Source: JACKAQ01 sp965227145
GTDB taxonomy: Bacteria; Calditrichota; Calditrichia; RBG-13-44-9; J075
DNA: 64,000 nt
NCBI GenBank assembly: GCA_965227145.1
Contig: OZ245730.1
Span: 2,542,001 to 2,606,000, forward strand
Reading direction: 5' to 3'
Program-made: the position numbers and the translations under genes
Notes under the pieces: generated by a model
Told to the model about the DNA's origin: nothing
Databases searched by the model: none
What the model saw: only the letters and a program-made list of their open reading frames with translations
Part shown: positions 54,068 to 63,915 of the stretch, piece after piece
Position numbering within the stretch: position 1 is the stretch's first letter
How the letters are laid out: the number at the start of each line of letters is the position of its first letter

Positions 54068-56572
54068 TTACTTCAAGAGCATCATTTTACGAACTTCCAT
54101 AAAATTGCCCGATTGCAGGCGATAGAAATATACGCCGGTAGCCAAATTGCTGGCATCGAACGTTACGTTGTAAGTGCCGGCAGTTTGTTTTTGGTTGATC
54201 AGCGTTGCCACTTTTTGACCGAGTGTGTTGTAGATTTCCAACACAACATCGTTGTTTTGCGGCAGGCTGTAAGTAATGGTCGTGCTCGGGTTAAACGGGT
54301 TCGGATAGTTCTGGGAAAGTTCGAACGCTGCCGGAATGGCGTCGTCGATTTTCTCAATACCGGTTACCCATGTGTTACCAACCCATGTGTAGAGCCAGTT
54401 GCCCGGAGAAGACCAGGAGTTGTCGTCATTGTAAGGCGACCAGGTCATGATACCTTCACGAACACCACCGGCATCCGCATCGTTCAACGAAAGGTCGAAC
54501 GGAATGCGATAACCGCTGCGGGGAACGAATTTGGTATCGCCACCGGCGGTTGCCAATTCCTGCAATGACAAACGTCCTTCAATGATGTAACCGATCGGGA
54601 ATTTGGTGCCCCAATGGTAATCCGCTGATGAAGCGGTCATCAATACAGCATCACCGCCACTGGCCAAAATTACTCTGCCGGGCAGGAAGCGCAGTTGATA
54701 ATCCGGCTCGTCGCCACGGGAATATCCGGTATGTGCAGCGCCGGTTTGGTTATAAAAACCGATGAACAGGTCCGGAGAATCTTTTTCGTAGCTGTTTGTT
54801 GCGGTTGTATCCACAACGTCATCTGTTGCGTCGAATGCGAAATACATATAATCAGCATCGAATGCAAGATAGACTTTGTAGGAAAGGTCACCATCACCAT
54901 CAATCGTTGTGTTGGTAACAATATGGCTGCCCAACGACGGCCGAACATCAAAAGCTTGAATACCGGCCCAATCACCGAGATTTCCATCTGCAGCAAAGTT
55001 ATTCGGAGCACCCAAAGATGCTGTTGCGATACCTTTAGCTGTGTTTGAAATCGCGGAGGAGGTTACACCCGGTTCGGATTCGTTACCGGCAGCGTCAACA
55101 GCTGTTACTGCATAGAAATAATTGGTTGAAGAATCTGCCAACGGAGAATACAACAGGTGAGACCAGGATCCGGTGTTTTCTGCACGGCCCATACCTTGTT
55201 CAACAACGCCTACGCCTTCAGCTTTAACATCTGTGATCGGGCTGGTGCTGTAATACAGGTTGTAGCTTTCACCGTTTTCGCCGGGTACGTCCAGCCAGGT
55301 AATCAGGTTGGAGTAGGTATCTGTAACAACGGTCGGAGGAACAGGTGCTATCGGTGCGGTATTATCAACTACCGGATTACCAGTCCACCAGTTATCGATA
55401 TAGACCACTTTGCCGGCAACGCCGGTGCCTTCGGCCAAAATTTGAATGACGGTTACAGCTGTCGTATCAAAATCGGTCGTGCCTTCCTGATAAACAAAAT
55501 CATTCAATGGCAGCGCATAATCATGCCATGCGTTGTCGTCAGTCGGAGTGAAGTTGATACCAACTTTGCCGTTTGCGCCGGATTCAAACTGGAATCTCAA
55601 TTGACCGACACCGGATTCGGCTTTCATGCTGAATTTCATTGAATCACCAGATAGCCATCCACCTAACATATTTCTGGGGTTTTCAACGTTAAAACCTGCG
55701 CCGGTATAGCCGTTACCAAATTCATTACCTTGCGTCCATTTCAGTGCATTGGTCGGGTTACCGAGCGGATCGGGAACGCCTGAGCCTTCTTCCATGGTTA
55801 ACGAAGACTGTCCCCATGTGAAGATTTCAAAATCTGCCGGTAGCACCGCACCGTTAAACATGAACACGGGAACGGAACGCACACCGGAGAAACCGAGCGC
55901 ATCAAAAATGATGGAACCGTGATGAATGGAGAAATCTTGCGGCGCATCGATGGACATTTCAAAGTGAATACCTTTGATTTTGTCCAAATCCAGTTGATCG
56001 TTTCCAACCGTGCCAGACCAACCGGTGCGATAGAACCCATTCATACCGTCAAATGCGGCTGCGCCAACATCTTCCAACGGCAGAACGATTTCGTTCCAGC
56101 CCGGTGCGTCATCCAGAATGTATTCGAATGAATACCAGAATTCCGCGTTGTTGCTGTCGTAAGTGTTCAATGGAGCATCACTTACGTCTGTTAATGAAAT
56201 ACGCAGATGCACGTGTCCGGGATCGGATGACGGCACTTCGTTATAGTATTTCATTACCAAATTTTCATACAGCGAAAAATCCCAAACACCGAAAGAATCC
56301 GGGTGGAAAATCTGGAATTTAGAGAAACCGCCCCAGGATTGCGCACGCTGGGTAATCCAGTCAACGCGCATTGCTGCGGCGCCTTCTGCCACCAACGTTG
56401 TTTCCTGCGACAAATTGATCTGGCTCGTATCGGAGCCATCAACAACGACGATCTGAAGATCGTAACGGGTTGAATCTACGGGTGTGTCCAAATTATCGAA
56501 CATAAAGGTTTGTGCCTGGCTGATGCCACTCCAAACCAGTAGTCCGACGATCATTAGCAAGCATCGCTTCAT
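54068..56572 (-). CDS. T9SS-exported multi-CBM protein, no catalytic domain
   Basis: An 834-residue surface protein. A signal peptide (ending SQAQ) leads to two CBM11-like beta-sandwich domains (about 21-240 and 245-400), then a fibronectin-III domain around 405-500. A DOMON/CBM9-like domain follows (YKVYLAFDADYMYFAFDATD, about 520-700). The tail FELSQNYPNPFNPST ... EVRKMMLLK is a T9SS sorting domain. No hydrolase motif was found, so glycan capture at the surface, comparable to SusE/F or SGBP proteins, is the best guess. The gene has an almost perfect ribosome site. Confidence 0.82.
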   Translation of the reverse strand: MKRCLLMIVGLLVWSGISQAQTFMFDNLDTPVDSTRYDLQIVVVDGSDTSQINLSQETTLVAEGAAAMRVDWITQRAQSWGGFSKFQIFHPDSFGVWDFSLYENLVMKYYNEVPSSDPGHVHLRISLTDVSDAPLNTYDSNNAEFWYSFEYILDDAPGWNEIVLPLEDVGAAAFDGMNGFYRTGWSGTVGNDQLDLDKIKGIHFEMSIDAPQDFSIHHGSIIFDALGFSGVRSVPVFMFNGAVLPADFEIFTWGQSSLTMEEGSGVPDPLGNPTNALKWTQGNEFGNGYTGAGFNVENPRNMLGGWLSGDSMKFSMKAESGVGQLRFQFESGANGKVGINFTPTDDNAWHDYALPLNDFVYQEGTTDFDTTAVTVIQILAEGTGVAGKVVYIDNWWTGNPVVDNTAPIAPVPPTVVTDTYSNLITWLDVPGENGESYNLYYSTSPITDVKAEGVGVVEQGMGRAENTGSWSHLLYSPLADSSTNYFYAVTAVDAAGNESEPGVTSSAISNTAKGIATASLGAPNNFAADGNLGDWAGIQAFDVRPSLGSHIVTNTTIDGDGDLSYKVYLAFDADYMYFAFDATDDVVDTTATNSYEKDSPDLFIGFYNQTGAAHTGYSRGDEPDYQLRFLPGRVILASGGDAVLMTASSADYHWGTKFPIGYIIEGRLSLQELATAGGDTKFVPRSGYRIPFDLSLNDADAGGVREGIMTWSPYNDDNSWSSPGNWLYTWVGNTWVTGIEKIDDAIPAAFELSQNYPNPFNPSTTITYSLPQNNDVVLEIYNTLGQKVATLINQKQTAGTYNVTFDASNLATGVYFYRLQSGNFMEVRKMMLLK

Positions 56573-56577
56573 GCTTG

Positions 56578-56587
56578 ACCTCCTTTT
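56578..56587 (-). promoter_or_regulatory. Near-perfect ribosome binding site of the multi-CBM gene
   Basis: AAAAGGAGGT on the - strand, five bases before ATG 56572. It is the strongest such site in the glycan locus and predicts high production of the surface binding protein. Its presence also argues against Bacteroidota, where such sites are usually weak. Confidence 0.72.
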
Positions 56588-56602
56588 AGGGTTAATGGAA
56601 CT

Positions 56603-58099
56603 TTACTGAAATTTTTCCCGATAGCTAAAAGCTACGGGTCTGTGATCTATCAGCTTCTCAGGATGAGTGATATTTGAAATAAATTCCGTTGAATCCAGTT
56701 CGACAGTGTAAACAGACCGCAAACTGTCTGCGAGTTGCATTTTTAGCAGAGCAAATTTTTTATCGAGCAAAAGATTACGAACTTGCTCATCGGTTAAATT
56801 GTTATTAAACCGACGGTTAAGCTCTTCAAAATTCTCATGCTTTTTCATTGCTTCAACTTCCGCTTCACTGCATTGCAGCTCATCACGGTAAGATTTTAGC
56901 CAGGTTCGGGCTAAAACGGCGTCAATTTGCCACTGCGATTCGTAAAGCACACGCTGGTTTTTGTCCAGATTTTGGGCATACGCGCGATCAACCAAATAAG
57001 CATTTCGCACCACAACCGCGATGGCTTTTTTGAGCTGCGGCTTAAAATTAACCTGCGGACGCAAACCGGTGGGCATATTGAACAACGTTTCCAGAAATGT
57101 ATAAACTGTCATTGTCTGATCGCCAAACGTCACCAGCGGCTTATCCCAATCCGCCTCAACATTGCTGCGGGCAACTTTCAACTCGCTATCGTTGAGATAA
57201 ACCGGGAAGGGATCTTTCGTTTCTTTGTCTTCCACAATGGCTTCGAATTGCGCCGCCAGCGGAAAAAATGCATCCGGATTGATATCGATATCTTCATCCT
57301 TCAGCAATTCATAAATATATTGATCCGAAATTTCCCGGGCTTTGCGATTAAAAATGATTTTGCGAAGCTTCGGTTTGGTTGCCGCGTAATCATTTTCCGC
57401 CATAAATTTATCCACTTTACCGCCGGTCACTTTCACAACCATCCATCGCCCGTCCACTGCAATCGGTCCGCCGGTTTCATTATAAGCGAGGTTAAACACA
57501 ACGTTTTCAACAACTTCAGCCATGTCGCCAAACCCAAATTCCGGGGTGACACCTTTTTCATCTTCAACCGGATTGAGCAGCGCAATTTCTTCAAAAGGCT
57601 GGTTTTGTAATTGTTGCAGATAATGCTCTGCCCGTTGTTTGTCCTCGCTAAAAATGTATTGAAATTCGACTTTCTTTTTGAAATGGACATACGCCTGCCG
57701 GAATTGTTCTTCCGAAATTTCGACCTGCTCTTCCACGTTTTGGCGATACAGCTCTTTGATCATTTCCTTTTCGCGGATGAATGTGATGTATTTTTCGATT
57801 GCCGGTATTTCATGCAATCCAGCAACTTCCGCAGCTTGCGCATATAATTTTTGGTCAATCAGAAACGAAACCTGATTCATATACGCTTCGCGTTCGGTCA
57901 ATCCGCGGTCCCATTTCGGTTCGAGATGATAGCTGCGAACAACCAGATCCCAATCAATTTCGCGATTCCCGGCAGTGGCAATTACCGGCTCGCTGTTCTG
58001 CGATCGGTTGCAACCGGCGAGTGTCCAAACACCCGAAATCAGGACTGCCAGAATTAATATATTGTATAATTTATGTTGCATATTTTCTTTCAGATTCAT
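56603..58099 (-). CDS. SurA/PrsA-like peptidyl-prolyl isomerase lipoprotein
   Basis: About 498 residues from ATG 58099. Lipobox LAGC places a lipid anchor at about residue 30. Two SurA-N-like helical regions flank a parvulin-type segment (VEFQYIFSEDKQRAEHYLQQLQ, PEFGFGDMAEVVENVVF, GGPIAVDGRWMVVKV). The active-site signature is imperfect, so a chaperone role without strong isomerase activity is possible. ATG overlaps the symporter stop (ATGA). Its place between the symporter and exported glycan proteins suggests it folds outer-membrane or T9SS cargo of this locus. Confidence 0.77.
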   Translation of the reverse strand: MNLKENMQHKLYNILILAVLISGVWTLAGCNRSQNSEPVIATAGNREIDWDLVVRSYHLEPKWDRGLTEREAYMNQVSFLIDQKLYAQAAEVAGLHEIPAIEKYITFIREKEMIKELYRQNVEEQVEISEEQFRQAYVHFKKKVEFQYIFSEDKQRAEHYLQQLQNQPFEEIALLNPVEDEKGVTPEFGFGDMAEVVENVVFNLAYNETGGPIAVDGRWMVVKVTGGKVDKFMAENDYAATKPKLRKIIFNRKAREISDQYIYELLKDEDIDINPDAFFPLAAQFEAIVEDKETKDPFPVYLNDSELKVARSNVEADWDKPLVTFGDQTMTVYTFLETLFNMPTGLRPQVNFKPQLKKAIAVVVRNAYLVDRAYAQNLDKNQRVLYESQWQIDAVLARTWLKSYRDELQCSEAEVEAMKKHENFEELNRRFNNNLTDEQVRNLLLDKKFALLKMQLADSLRSVYTVELDSTEFISNITHPEKLIDHRPVAFSYREKFQ

Positions 58100-59721
58100 T
58101 GCAAAATCCCCCAAATACCGATCAACACAATAATCAATGTGCCCGTAACTGCCAAATCAAAAAACGATCCGGTATCAAGTGTGCCGGCCTGTTTTGGAGA
58201 TCTTTTGATGATGCCAAGAATATTTGCCGGGCGAACCATATAGCGGCTCATCACGCCGGTATATGCCGAATGCTGCAGGAAACTGACGCACCAGCCTGTC
58301 GCTATCGTAATAAAAAACAGGAAGATAGCATAATACAGAAAATTCATTGTCAGCAGTTGTTCGATCAACGGATGGAACGCAAACGTGGCGGTCCAGTTAT
58401 TGATTTCGGAAATCAACCGGGCAAAGCCGAGCAACTCGCCGGTGAGCAACGCATAAAGCGCACCGCGAACAGTGAGGCTTTTTCCAAAAATTGCCATTAT
58501 CACTATTGCGGCAATCGGCGGCGCCACATATGCCTGAAAACTTTGGAGATGAACATACACCCGGGTATCGATCAGGCGCATCAGCGGCGCCCACAAAACC
58601 GCCAGAAAAACTATAAACATCGTCGCCAGCCTGCCAACCAACGCCAATTTTTCGCTGTTGGCTTTTGGGTTGAAATGGCGATAAAAATCCATCGTAAATA
58701 ACGTCGAACTGCTGATAAAAGCGGCAGATAGCGAGGACATTAGCGCGGCTAAAACCCCCGCTAGCGCCAGCCCCTTAATTCCCACCGGCAATAACGATCC
58801 GGTAAATAAATTCGGTAATGCATTGTCGCCATTAATTCCCGGGAACAGCGCAACAGCGACCATTCCGGGCAAAATCAAGATGAACATCGGGAGTAATTTG
58901 AGGAATCCGGTGAGCAGCGTGCCACTGCGGGCGGCGCAAACGTCTTTGGCGGCGAGAACGTGTTGCAAAATATATTGATCCGCGCACCAATACCAAATCG
59001 CCAAAATCGGGGCGCCAAACACCATTCCCGCCCACGGAAAATCCGGATCATCCAACGGCAAAAATATCGAGAAATATGATTCCGGCAGATGGCTGGGCAA
59101 ACGGCTGATGCCGCCGATGGCGTCCAGGCTGTAAAATGTCACCAACAATGCGCCGACAATCAGCAAAATTCCCTGAAAAATAGCGGTGTGCACAACCGCC
59201 CGCATCCCGCCGATGATCGTGTAAAGCCCCGTAATTGCAATCAAAACCATACCGGAACGATAGACATCCCATCCCAAAAACTCATGAAATAAAATTCCGG
59301 AGGCATATAAACTGAGAAAAATTTTGGTAAACAAATAAATGACGATGGATAATCCGCTGATGGTCAATTGAATTGCCGGGTTAAACCGATTCCCCAAAAA
59401 CTCCGGCACGGTGAACACTTTCGATTTGATGAAAATCGGTGCCAAAACCCATCCAACCAGCAGCAAAAACGGAATGGCAAACAATTCAAAATTTGCGGCA
59501 GCCAATCCCCGGTTTGCGCCGGAACCGGCTAAGCCGATAAAGTGCTCGCTGGAAATATTCGTTGCGAAAATAGAAACGCCAATTGCGAACCACCCCAAAC
59601 TGCGGCTCGCCAAAAAGAATTCCGTTGAATCGGTTTTGCGATTTTTGCGGGAAGCAAGCAAACCAATCAACAGCGTGATCGCTAAATAAAGGATAATTAC
59701 GATTGTATCAGTCTGGGTCAT
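58096..59721 (-). CDS. Sodium/solute symporter, SSS family (second copy)
   Basis: A 541-residue SSS transporter with about 14 transmembrane segments. TNISSEHFIGLAGSGANRGLA, GGMRAVVHTAIFQGI and AALMSSLSAAFISSSTLF are the family sodium-site and substrate motifs. It is only distantly similar to the copy at 38607, so different substrates are likely, for example a monosaccharide and a disaccharide. It is followed by a lipoprotein with a 4-base overlap. A 180-bp gap separates it from the SGNH gene upstream, where a promoter may lie, though none is clear. Confidence 0.92.
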   Translation of the reverse strand: MTQTDTIVIILYLAITLLIGLLASRKNRKTDSTEFFLASRSLGWFAIGVSIFATNISSEHFIGLAGSGANRGLAAANFELFAIPFLLLVGWVLAPIFIKSKVFTVPEFLGNRFNPAIQLTISGLSIVIYLFTKIFLSLYASGILFHEFLGWDVYRSGMVLIAITGLYTIIGGMRAVVHTAIFQGILLIVGALLVTFYSLDAIGGISRLPSHLPESYFSIFLPLDDPDFPWAGMVFGAPILAIWYWCADQYILQHVLAAKDVCAARSGTLLTGFLKLLPMFILILPGMVAVALFPGINGDNALPNLFTGSLLPVGIKGLALAGVLAALMSSLSAAFISSSTLFTMDFYRHFNPKANSEKLALVGRLATMFIVFLAVLWAPLMRLIDTRVYVHLQSFQAYVAPPIAAIVIMAIFGKSLTVRGALYALLTGELLGFARLISEINNWTATFAFHPLIEQLLTMNFLYYAIFLFFITIATGWCVSFLQHSAYTGVMSRYMVRPANILGIIKRSPKQAGTLDTGSFFDLAVTGTLIIVLIGIWGILQ

Positions 59722-59901
59722 CCGCTACTCTTTATTTATTCATCCTATTGAGTAACATAAATGATGCCAGAGATAACACAATCACCTAAAGCGCGTATTT
59801 ATAATTACTTACGGCGATTATTGTATGCGATTACCGTTCGCGGATTATAATTTTAATAAAGGGAAGTTATCAATTTAATAACGGGAATCGGTGAAATAAT
59901 A

Positions 59902-61866
59902 TTAGCGGGATTGCGCTGCGGAAATCTGTTGCAACAACCGGATTGCCGGAGAAAAATTGGGATTTTCTTTCAAAATATTTCGGAGAAGCTGTTGTGCTTC
60001 GCCAATTTTGCGGCTATCCAGCAAAAAACCGGCGAGATAATATTGGGCATTGAGACGCTCTTTTGGCGAAAAATCGCGTGCGTACGCCGCGTTTTGCATG
60101 CTCGACACTGCGCCCGGCAGATCGTTCATCTGCCGTTTTATCATCGCCAATTGATAATGCGCCATTCCGTTGTTGGGCTGCAAAACCGTCACTTTCTGAT
60201 AGAATTCGGCGGCTTTTTCCCAATTTTCAGCGGATTTGTAAATCCGGGCAATGCCTGCCAACGGCTCCGGATTTTCCGGAAAAACGGCCATCACCGTTTT
60301 GAGCTCGTTAATTGCGGCTGAAATATCACCTTTTTTTTCGTAAACATCCGCCATTTCAAAATGGGTACGCGCCCAATTTTTGTGATCATTAATATATTTG
60401 TTGGCAATCTTCGCGGATGTTTCGTTCAAATACGGCGTATAATGTTCAAATCCGTCCGGTTGTTTTGGGAACGGCCAACGGCGGGTCATTTTATGAATTT
60501 TCAGCAGCCCGATTTCCCAATCCAGCCCGGTGACAAAATAGGGAAGGGGACGGGCTAAAACTGCCGAATCTGCCGCAAATTCGGGAAACTGTTCGTTGAT
60601 TTGCCGAAAAAATGCTTTCGCCATCAAAAAATAGCCGTTTGGGTTAGGGTGCAAATGATCGCAAACCAGCTCCGCCCCGATAATTCCGTCCGGTGAGTGT
60701 TGTTCAAAAATTTCGCCAACTTCAGCAATTGGGATACTTGAGCGCTTTCCCGTTTCCCGGATAATTCGGTTAATATCCGAACTGGCCCGGAAGCGGATCA
60801 CATCCAAATCTTTCGCGCTCCGCAACATTTTCGCTGCCAAAACGCTGTCGCCGAGATGCAAATAAATTTTGCCGGCGAGATACCGGGATTTCGCAAACGA
60901 GCTATCCATTTGTATTGCAGCATTTATTTCGCTTTTCGCAGAAATCAAATCGGCTTCGGTCATCCGCAATTCAGCGTTGGCAATGGTTTCGGCAAATTTT
61001 TCTGTAAGCGCACCATCAAAATCCGGTCTGTGACTGCTGGCGAACGGTGGCAAATCTTTCTCATTGGCGATCAGGTCACCCAAAATGACCGGCACGTTTT
61101 GGCTTTGGCATTGCGCTAAAATCAGGTTCAGGTTATCGCTAAAATTGGTCAGCGTTTGGCGGTATTTTTCTGAATTGTACGAAATCGCCCGATCGCCGAT
61201 CACTGCGCTCATCAGGCTTTCATCATTTCCGGGATTTTTTGCTGCGGGTGCAAATTGTTGAATCAGCGATTTGAGCATCCGGGTGATCCGGAATTTCTGC
61301 AATTTCAAATAAAAGCGTATCCAGCCGCCATTTTGCCCGATCGAAAACGCGGACGCGCTGCCGTAAACGCCGTAAAATTCGTTGTGACCCATGTAAATCA
61401 ACACCAGATCCGGCTGTGCAGCGAGCACTTCGGGCAATAAATCCAGCACGGAAAAGCTGTTGATCGCCGATAATCCCAAATTGATAACTTCAATATTTTT
61501 ATCCGGTTGCGATTCGGAAAGCATAAAAGAGAGCTGTTTGGGAAAGGGCACCTGATAATCGAATGGAAATCCGGCAGTGCTGGAACCGCCCAAACAAAAA
61601 ATCCGGAACGTGTCCGGTGATTTTTCTTTGGCAAATGTTTCGGGATAAAGGGTGGGCAGCGCCGGGCTCTCCGGCGGGAAATAGCGCGTTGCCACATACG
61701 GATTCAGTTGAAGCACCGGACGCCCGTTTTCACTGGTTTCAACCATCAGCGGCGGCTCCGGAAATGCGTTGAACAACCACAAAACAAACTCCAGCCCGAT
61801 CAGCGCCAAAAATGGCAGCAGCATCAGCCCGATTTTAAAATAGGTTGTTTTGCGGTTGTTCGGCAT
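59902..61866 (-). CDS. SGNH/GDSL hydrolase with TPR repeats, membrane anchored
   Basis: A 654-residue fusion. One transmembrane segment (about 12-32) anchors an SGNH esterase domain. Block I is GGSSTAGF (Ser at about 95), block III is MGHNEFYG, and the C-terminal Asp-His pair is in CDHLHPNPNGY at about residue 405. A tetratricopeptide region begins near residue 490 with HFEMADVYEKKGDISAAINEL and YQLAMIKRQMNDLPGAVSSM. Such proteins may deacylate or deacetylate glycans while binding partners through the TPR. It lies 17 bp after the GH5 gene, so co-transcription is likely. Confidence 0.82.
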   Translation of the reverse strand: MPNNRKTTYFKIGLMLLPFLALIGLEFVLWLFNAFPEPPLMVETSENGRPVLQLNPYVATRYFPPESPALPTLYPETFAKEKSPDTFRIFCLGGSSTAGFPFDYQVPFPKQLSFMLSESQPDKNIEVINLGLSAINSFSVLDLLPEVLAAQPDLVLIYMGHNEFYGVYGSASAFSIGQNGGWIRFYLKLQKFRITRMLKSLIQQFAPAAKNPGNDESLMSAVIGDRAISYNSEKYRQTLTNFSDNLNLILAQCQSQNVPVILGDLIANEKDLPPFASSHRPDFDGALTEKFAETIANAELRMTEADLISAKSEINAAIQMDSSFAKSRYLAGKIYLHLGDSVLAAKMLRSAKDLDVIRFRASSDINRIIRETGKRSSIPIAEVGEIFEQHSPDGIIGAELVCDHLHPNPNGYFLMAKAFFRQINEQFPEFAADSAVLARPLPYFVTGLDWEIGLLKIHKMTRRWPFPKQPDGFEHYTPYLNETSAKIANKYINDHKNWARTHFEMADVYEKKGDISAAINELKTVMAVFPENPEPLAGIARIYKSAENWEKAAEFYQKVTVLQPNNGMAHYQLAMIKRQMNDLPGAVSSMQNAAYARDFSPKERLNAQYYLAGFLLDSRKIGEAQQLLRNILKENPNFSPAIRLLQQISAAQSR

Positions 61867-61883
61867 TTTTATAAATGTTTCGG

Positions 61884-63860
61884 CTATTTCAACAACATCA
61901 TTTTTCGGGTTTGGGTAAATTCCGGCGTTTGCAGTTGGTAAAAATAAACACCGCTTTGCAGTTGCTCGGCATTCAGCACGACAGTGTATCTGCCGGCCGG
62001 TTGAACGGCGTTTTTCAACACCTGAACTTCCTGACCCAAGGCATTGTAAACAGTTAACTTAACCGTTGTCGATTTCGGGATTTCGTAATAAATATTTGTC
62101 GCCGGATTGAACGGGTTCGGGTAATTTTGTTCGAGATTAAATTTTTCAGGAACGGCGCTGTTTTCATCATCTTCGATGCCAACGGCAATCAGAAAAAAAG
62201 TCATGCTGTTCAGGTTTAATCCGCTTCTGTTGACCAAAATCATAAGCTTGTTTGTGCCGGCGGTAAATTCCAGATTATCAATGACCATCGTTTGCCAATT
62301 TTGCCACCCGTTTGTGTTCGGAACCGCGATTGGCGCTGTCAACGGCACATTGTTGGCAACAATGCTGATGAGTCCATTTGTGCCGTTATTGGCAACCCTG
62401 AAATGTCCCTGATAAATTCCGCTTGCGGCAACTTCAACCGTATAAATGAGCCTTTCGCCGGATTCCATCCAGCCGACGTTGTAATCAAAACCGAGGTTAT
62501 CTTGCGACAGTTCAATATCTACACCATCGTTCCGGTAGCCATACCCGTTGTTCCAGATGGAACCACTGATGTTGCGATATTCCGTATCAACATAGCCAAT
62601 ACCCTGGCTGCCAAAATCATAATCTACGGCATAAATTTGTCCGGGAATCGTGTGCGCTTTAAACGGTTTCGAAACCGTTCCAAATTCAGGATCGGTGAGC
62701 GCGGGAATGACGCCGGGGCGATACTCGCAATTTTCAATTTTCAAATTTTCAGCCAGTTGCATCAGCGTTGCAAGCGCAGCACTTTGTGAGGGCTTCGCGC
62801 CGCTGCCGCTCCAATAATTCAACAATGCCTGATAACCGTCAGGACGTTTGGCAGAAAAGGGGCTGGTAATCGTATCCAATTTTTTGTGCGTCCACCAATT
62901 CCAGCCGATGTTGTTACTTTCAAACAGCTTGATTGCTTCATAAAACCATGTGTTGGAATTTTCTCCGGATTCGCCCATCCAAAGCGGGACGTTGTGTTGC
63001 GAACGGATGGCCGTGTATGCAGAAATCGAGCCCTGATCAGTTTCGCTCCAATATTTGTGGAAGCTGTATCCCATATTCGAATCCCACGGCGGGGTCAATT
63101 GGTCGAAATTTGTTGCATACCAGTTTCCTTCAACCAAAATCAGGTGATTTTGGTCATAAACCCGGATCGAATCCGTAATTTCAATATATAAATTTCGTAA
63201 ATCCAGATTGGTAAATCCATTCGGTAAAACCGGTTCGTTGATCAAATCGTAGCCACCAATTCGTGGATCGTCAAAGTACCGGCGGGCAATTTCCTGCCAG
63301 ATTTTTACGGTGATCGGCTGATAAATGGATGCTTCGGTCCACAGTCTTGCGGTGCCGTCGCTGTCGCTGATATTCGAATCATTTTGTCCGCCGGGTGCGC
63401 AGTGCATATCTAAGATAACATACATATTGTTATCTGCACACTGATCCAGCAGTGAGTCCAACAGCACAAATCCGTTTTCCAAAAACGTTGCTGACTCGAT
63501 ATCGTAAAACAGGTTGTAATGGAACGGCATGCGAATGGAGTTGAATCCCCATTCGGCAATTTGTTCGATATCTTTCCGATTAACATAATTTTCGCGATAA
63601 GCCGCGTAAAAAGTTGCGGCATTTGCCTCGCCGATGACATCAACAATTTTATTGTAAATATCTGTCGGTGAGCCGTAACCGGGCGTTTGCAGCATGTAGC
63701 CTTCCGGCACCAGCCAGCCGCCCAAACCGTATCCGCGCAATAAAATGGGCGTGCCGTTAGCGTCAACAATTTGTTGGCCGCTCGCTTTTAAAAATGCAAA
63801 TGCAGATGATCCGGAAACCGTAATCATCAAAAAAGTCAGTAATAGTAATGTTTTTTTCAT
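61884..63860 (-). CDS. GH5 endoglucanase with CBM and T9SS sorting domain
   Basis: A 658-residue secreted enzyme. The signal peptide (about 1-20) precedes a (beta/alpha)8 barrel. The acid/base is E209 in DLINEP, the nucleophile E297 in WMGESGE, and H268/Y270 lie in YSFHKYW. R110 in SIRMPFHYN is the conserved arginine. A CBM6-like beta-sandwich spans about 400-555. The T9SS tail starts FNLEQNYPNPFNPAT and ends TRKMMLLK. GH5 covers cellulases, mannanases and others; subfamily is not resolved, but the cluster context favours beta-glucan. It may be the first complete gene of the operon in this window. Confidence 0.94.
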   Translation of the reverse strand: MKKTLLLLTFLMITVSGSSAFAFLKASGQQIVDANGTPILLRGYGLGGWLVPEGYMLQTPGYGSPTDIYNKIVDVIGEANAATFYAAYRENYVNRKDIEQIAEWGFNSIRMPFHYNLFYDIESATFLENGFVLLDSLLDQCADNNMYVILDMHCAPGGQNDSNISDSDGTARLWTEASIYQPITVKIWQEIARRYFDDPRIGGYDLINEPVLPNGFTNLDLRNLYIEITDSIRVYDQNHLILVEGNWYATNFDQLTPPWDSNMGYSFHKYWSETDQGSISAYTAIRSQHNVPLWMGESGENSNTWFYEAIKLFESNNIGWNWWTHKKLDTITSPFSAKRPDGYQALLNYWSGSGAKPSQSAALATLMQLAENLKIENCEYRPGVIPALTDPEFGTVSKPFKAHTIPGQIYAVDYDFGSQGIGYVDTEYRNISGSIWNNGYGYRNDGVDIELSQDNLGFDYNVGWMESGERLIYTVEVAASGIYQGHFRVANNGTNGLISIVANNVPLTAPIAVPNTNGWQNWQTMVIDNLEFTAGTNKLMILVNRSGLNLNSMTFFLIAVGIEDDENSAVPEKFNLEQNYPNPFNPATNIYYEIPKSTTVKLTVYNALGQEVQVLKNAVQPAGRYTVVLNAEQLQSGVYFYQLQTPEFTQTRKMMLLK

Positions 63861-63915
63861 GGGTTAACCTGATTTCCAAAACCGATTTTTTATATTTTGA
63901 GTAGTTTTGCCCTAT

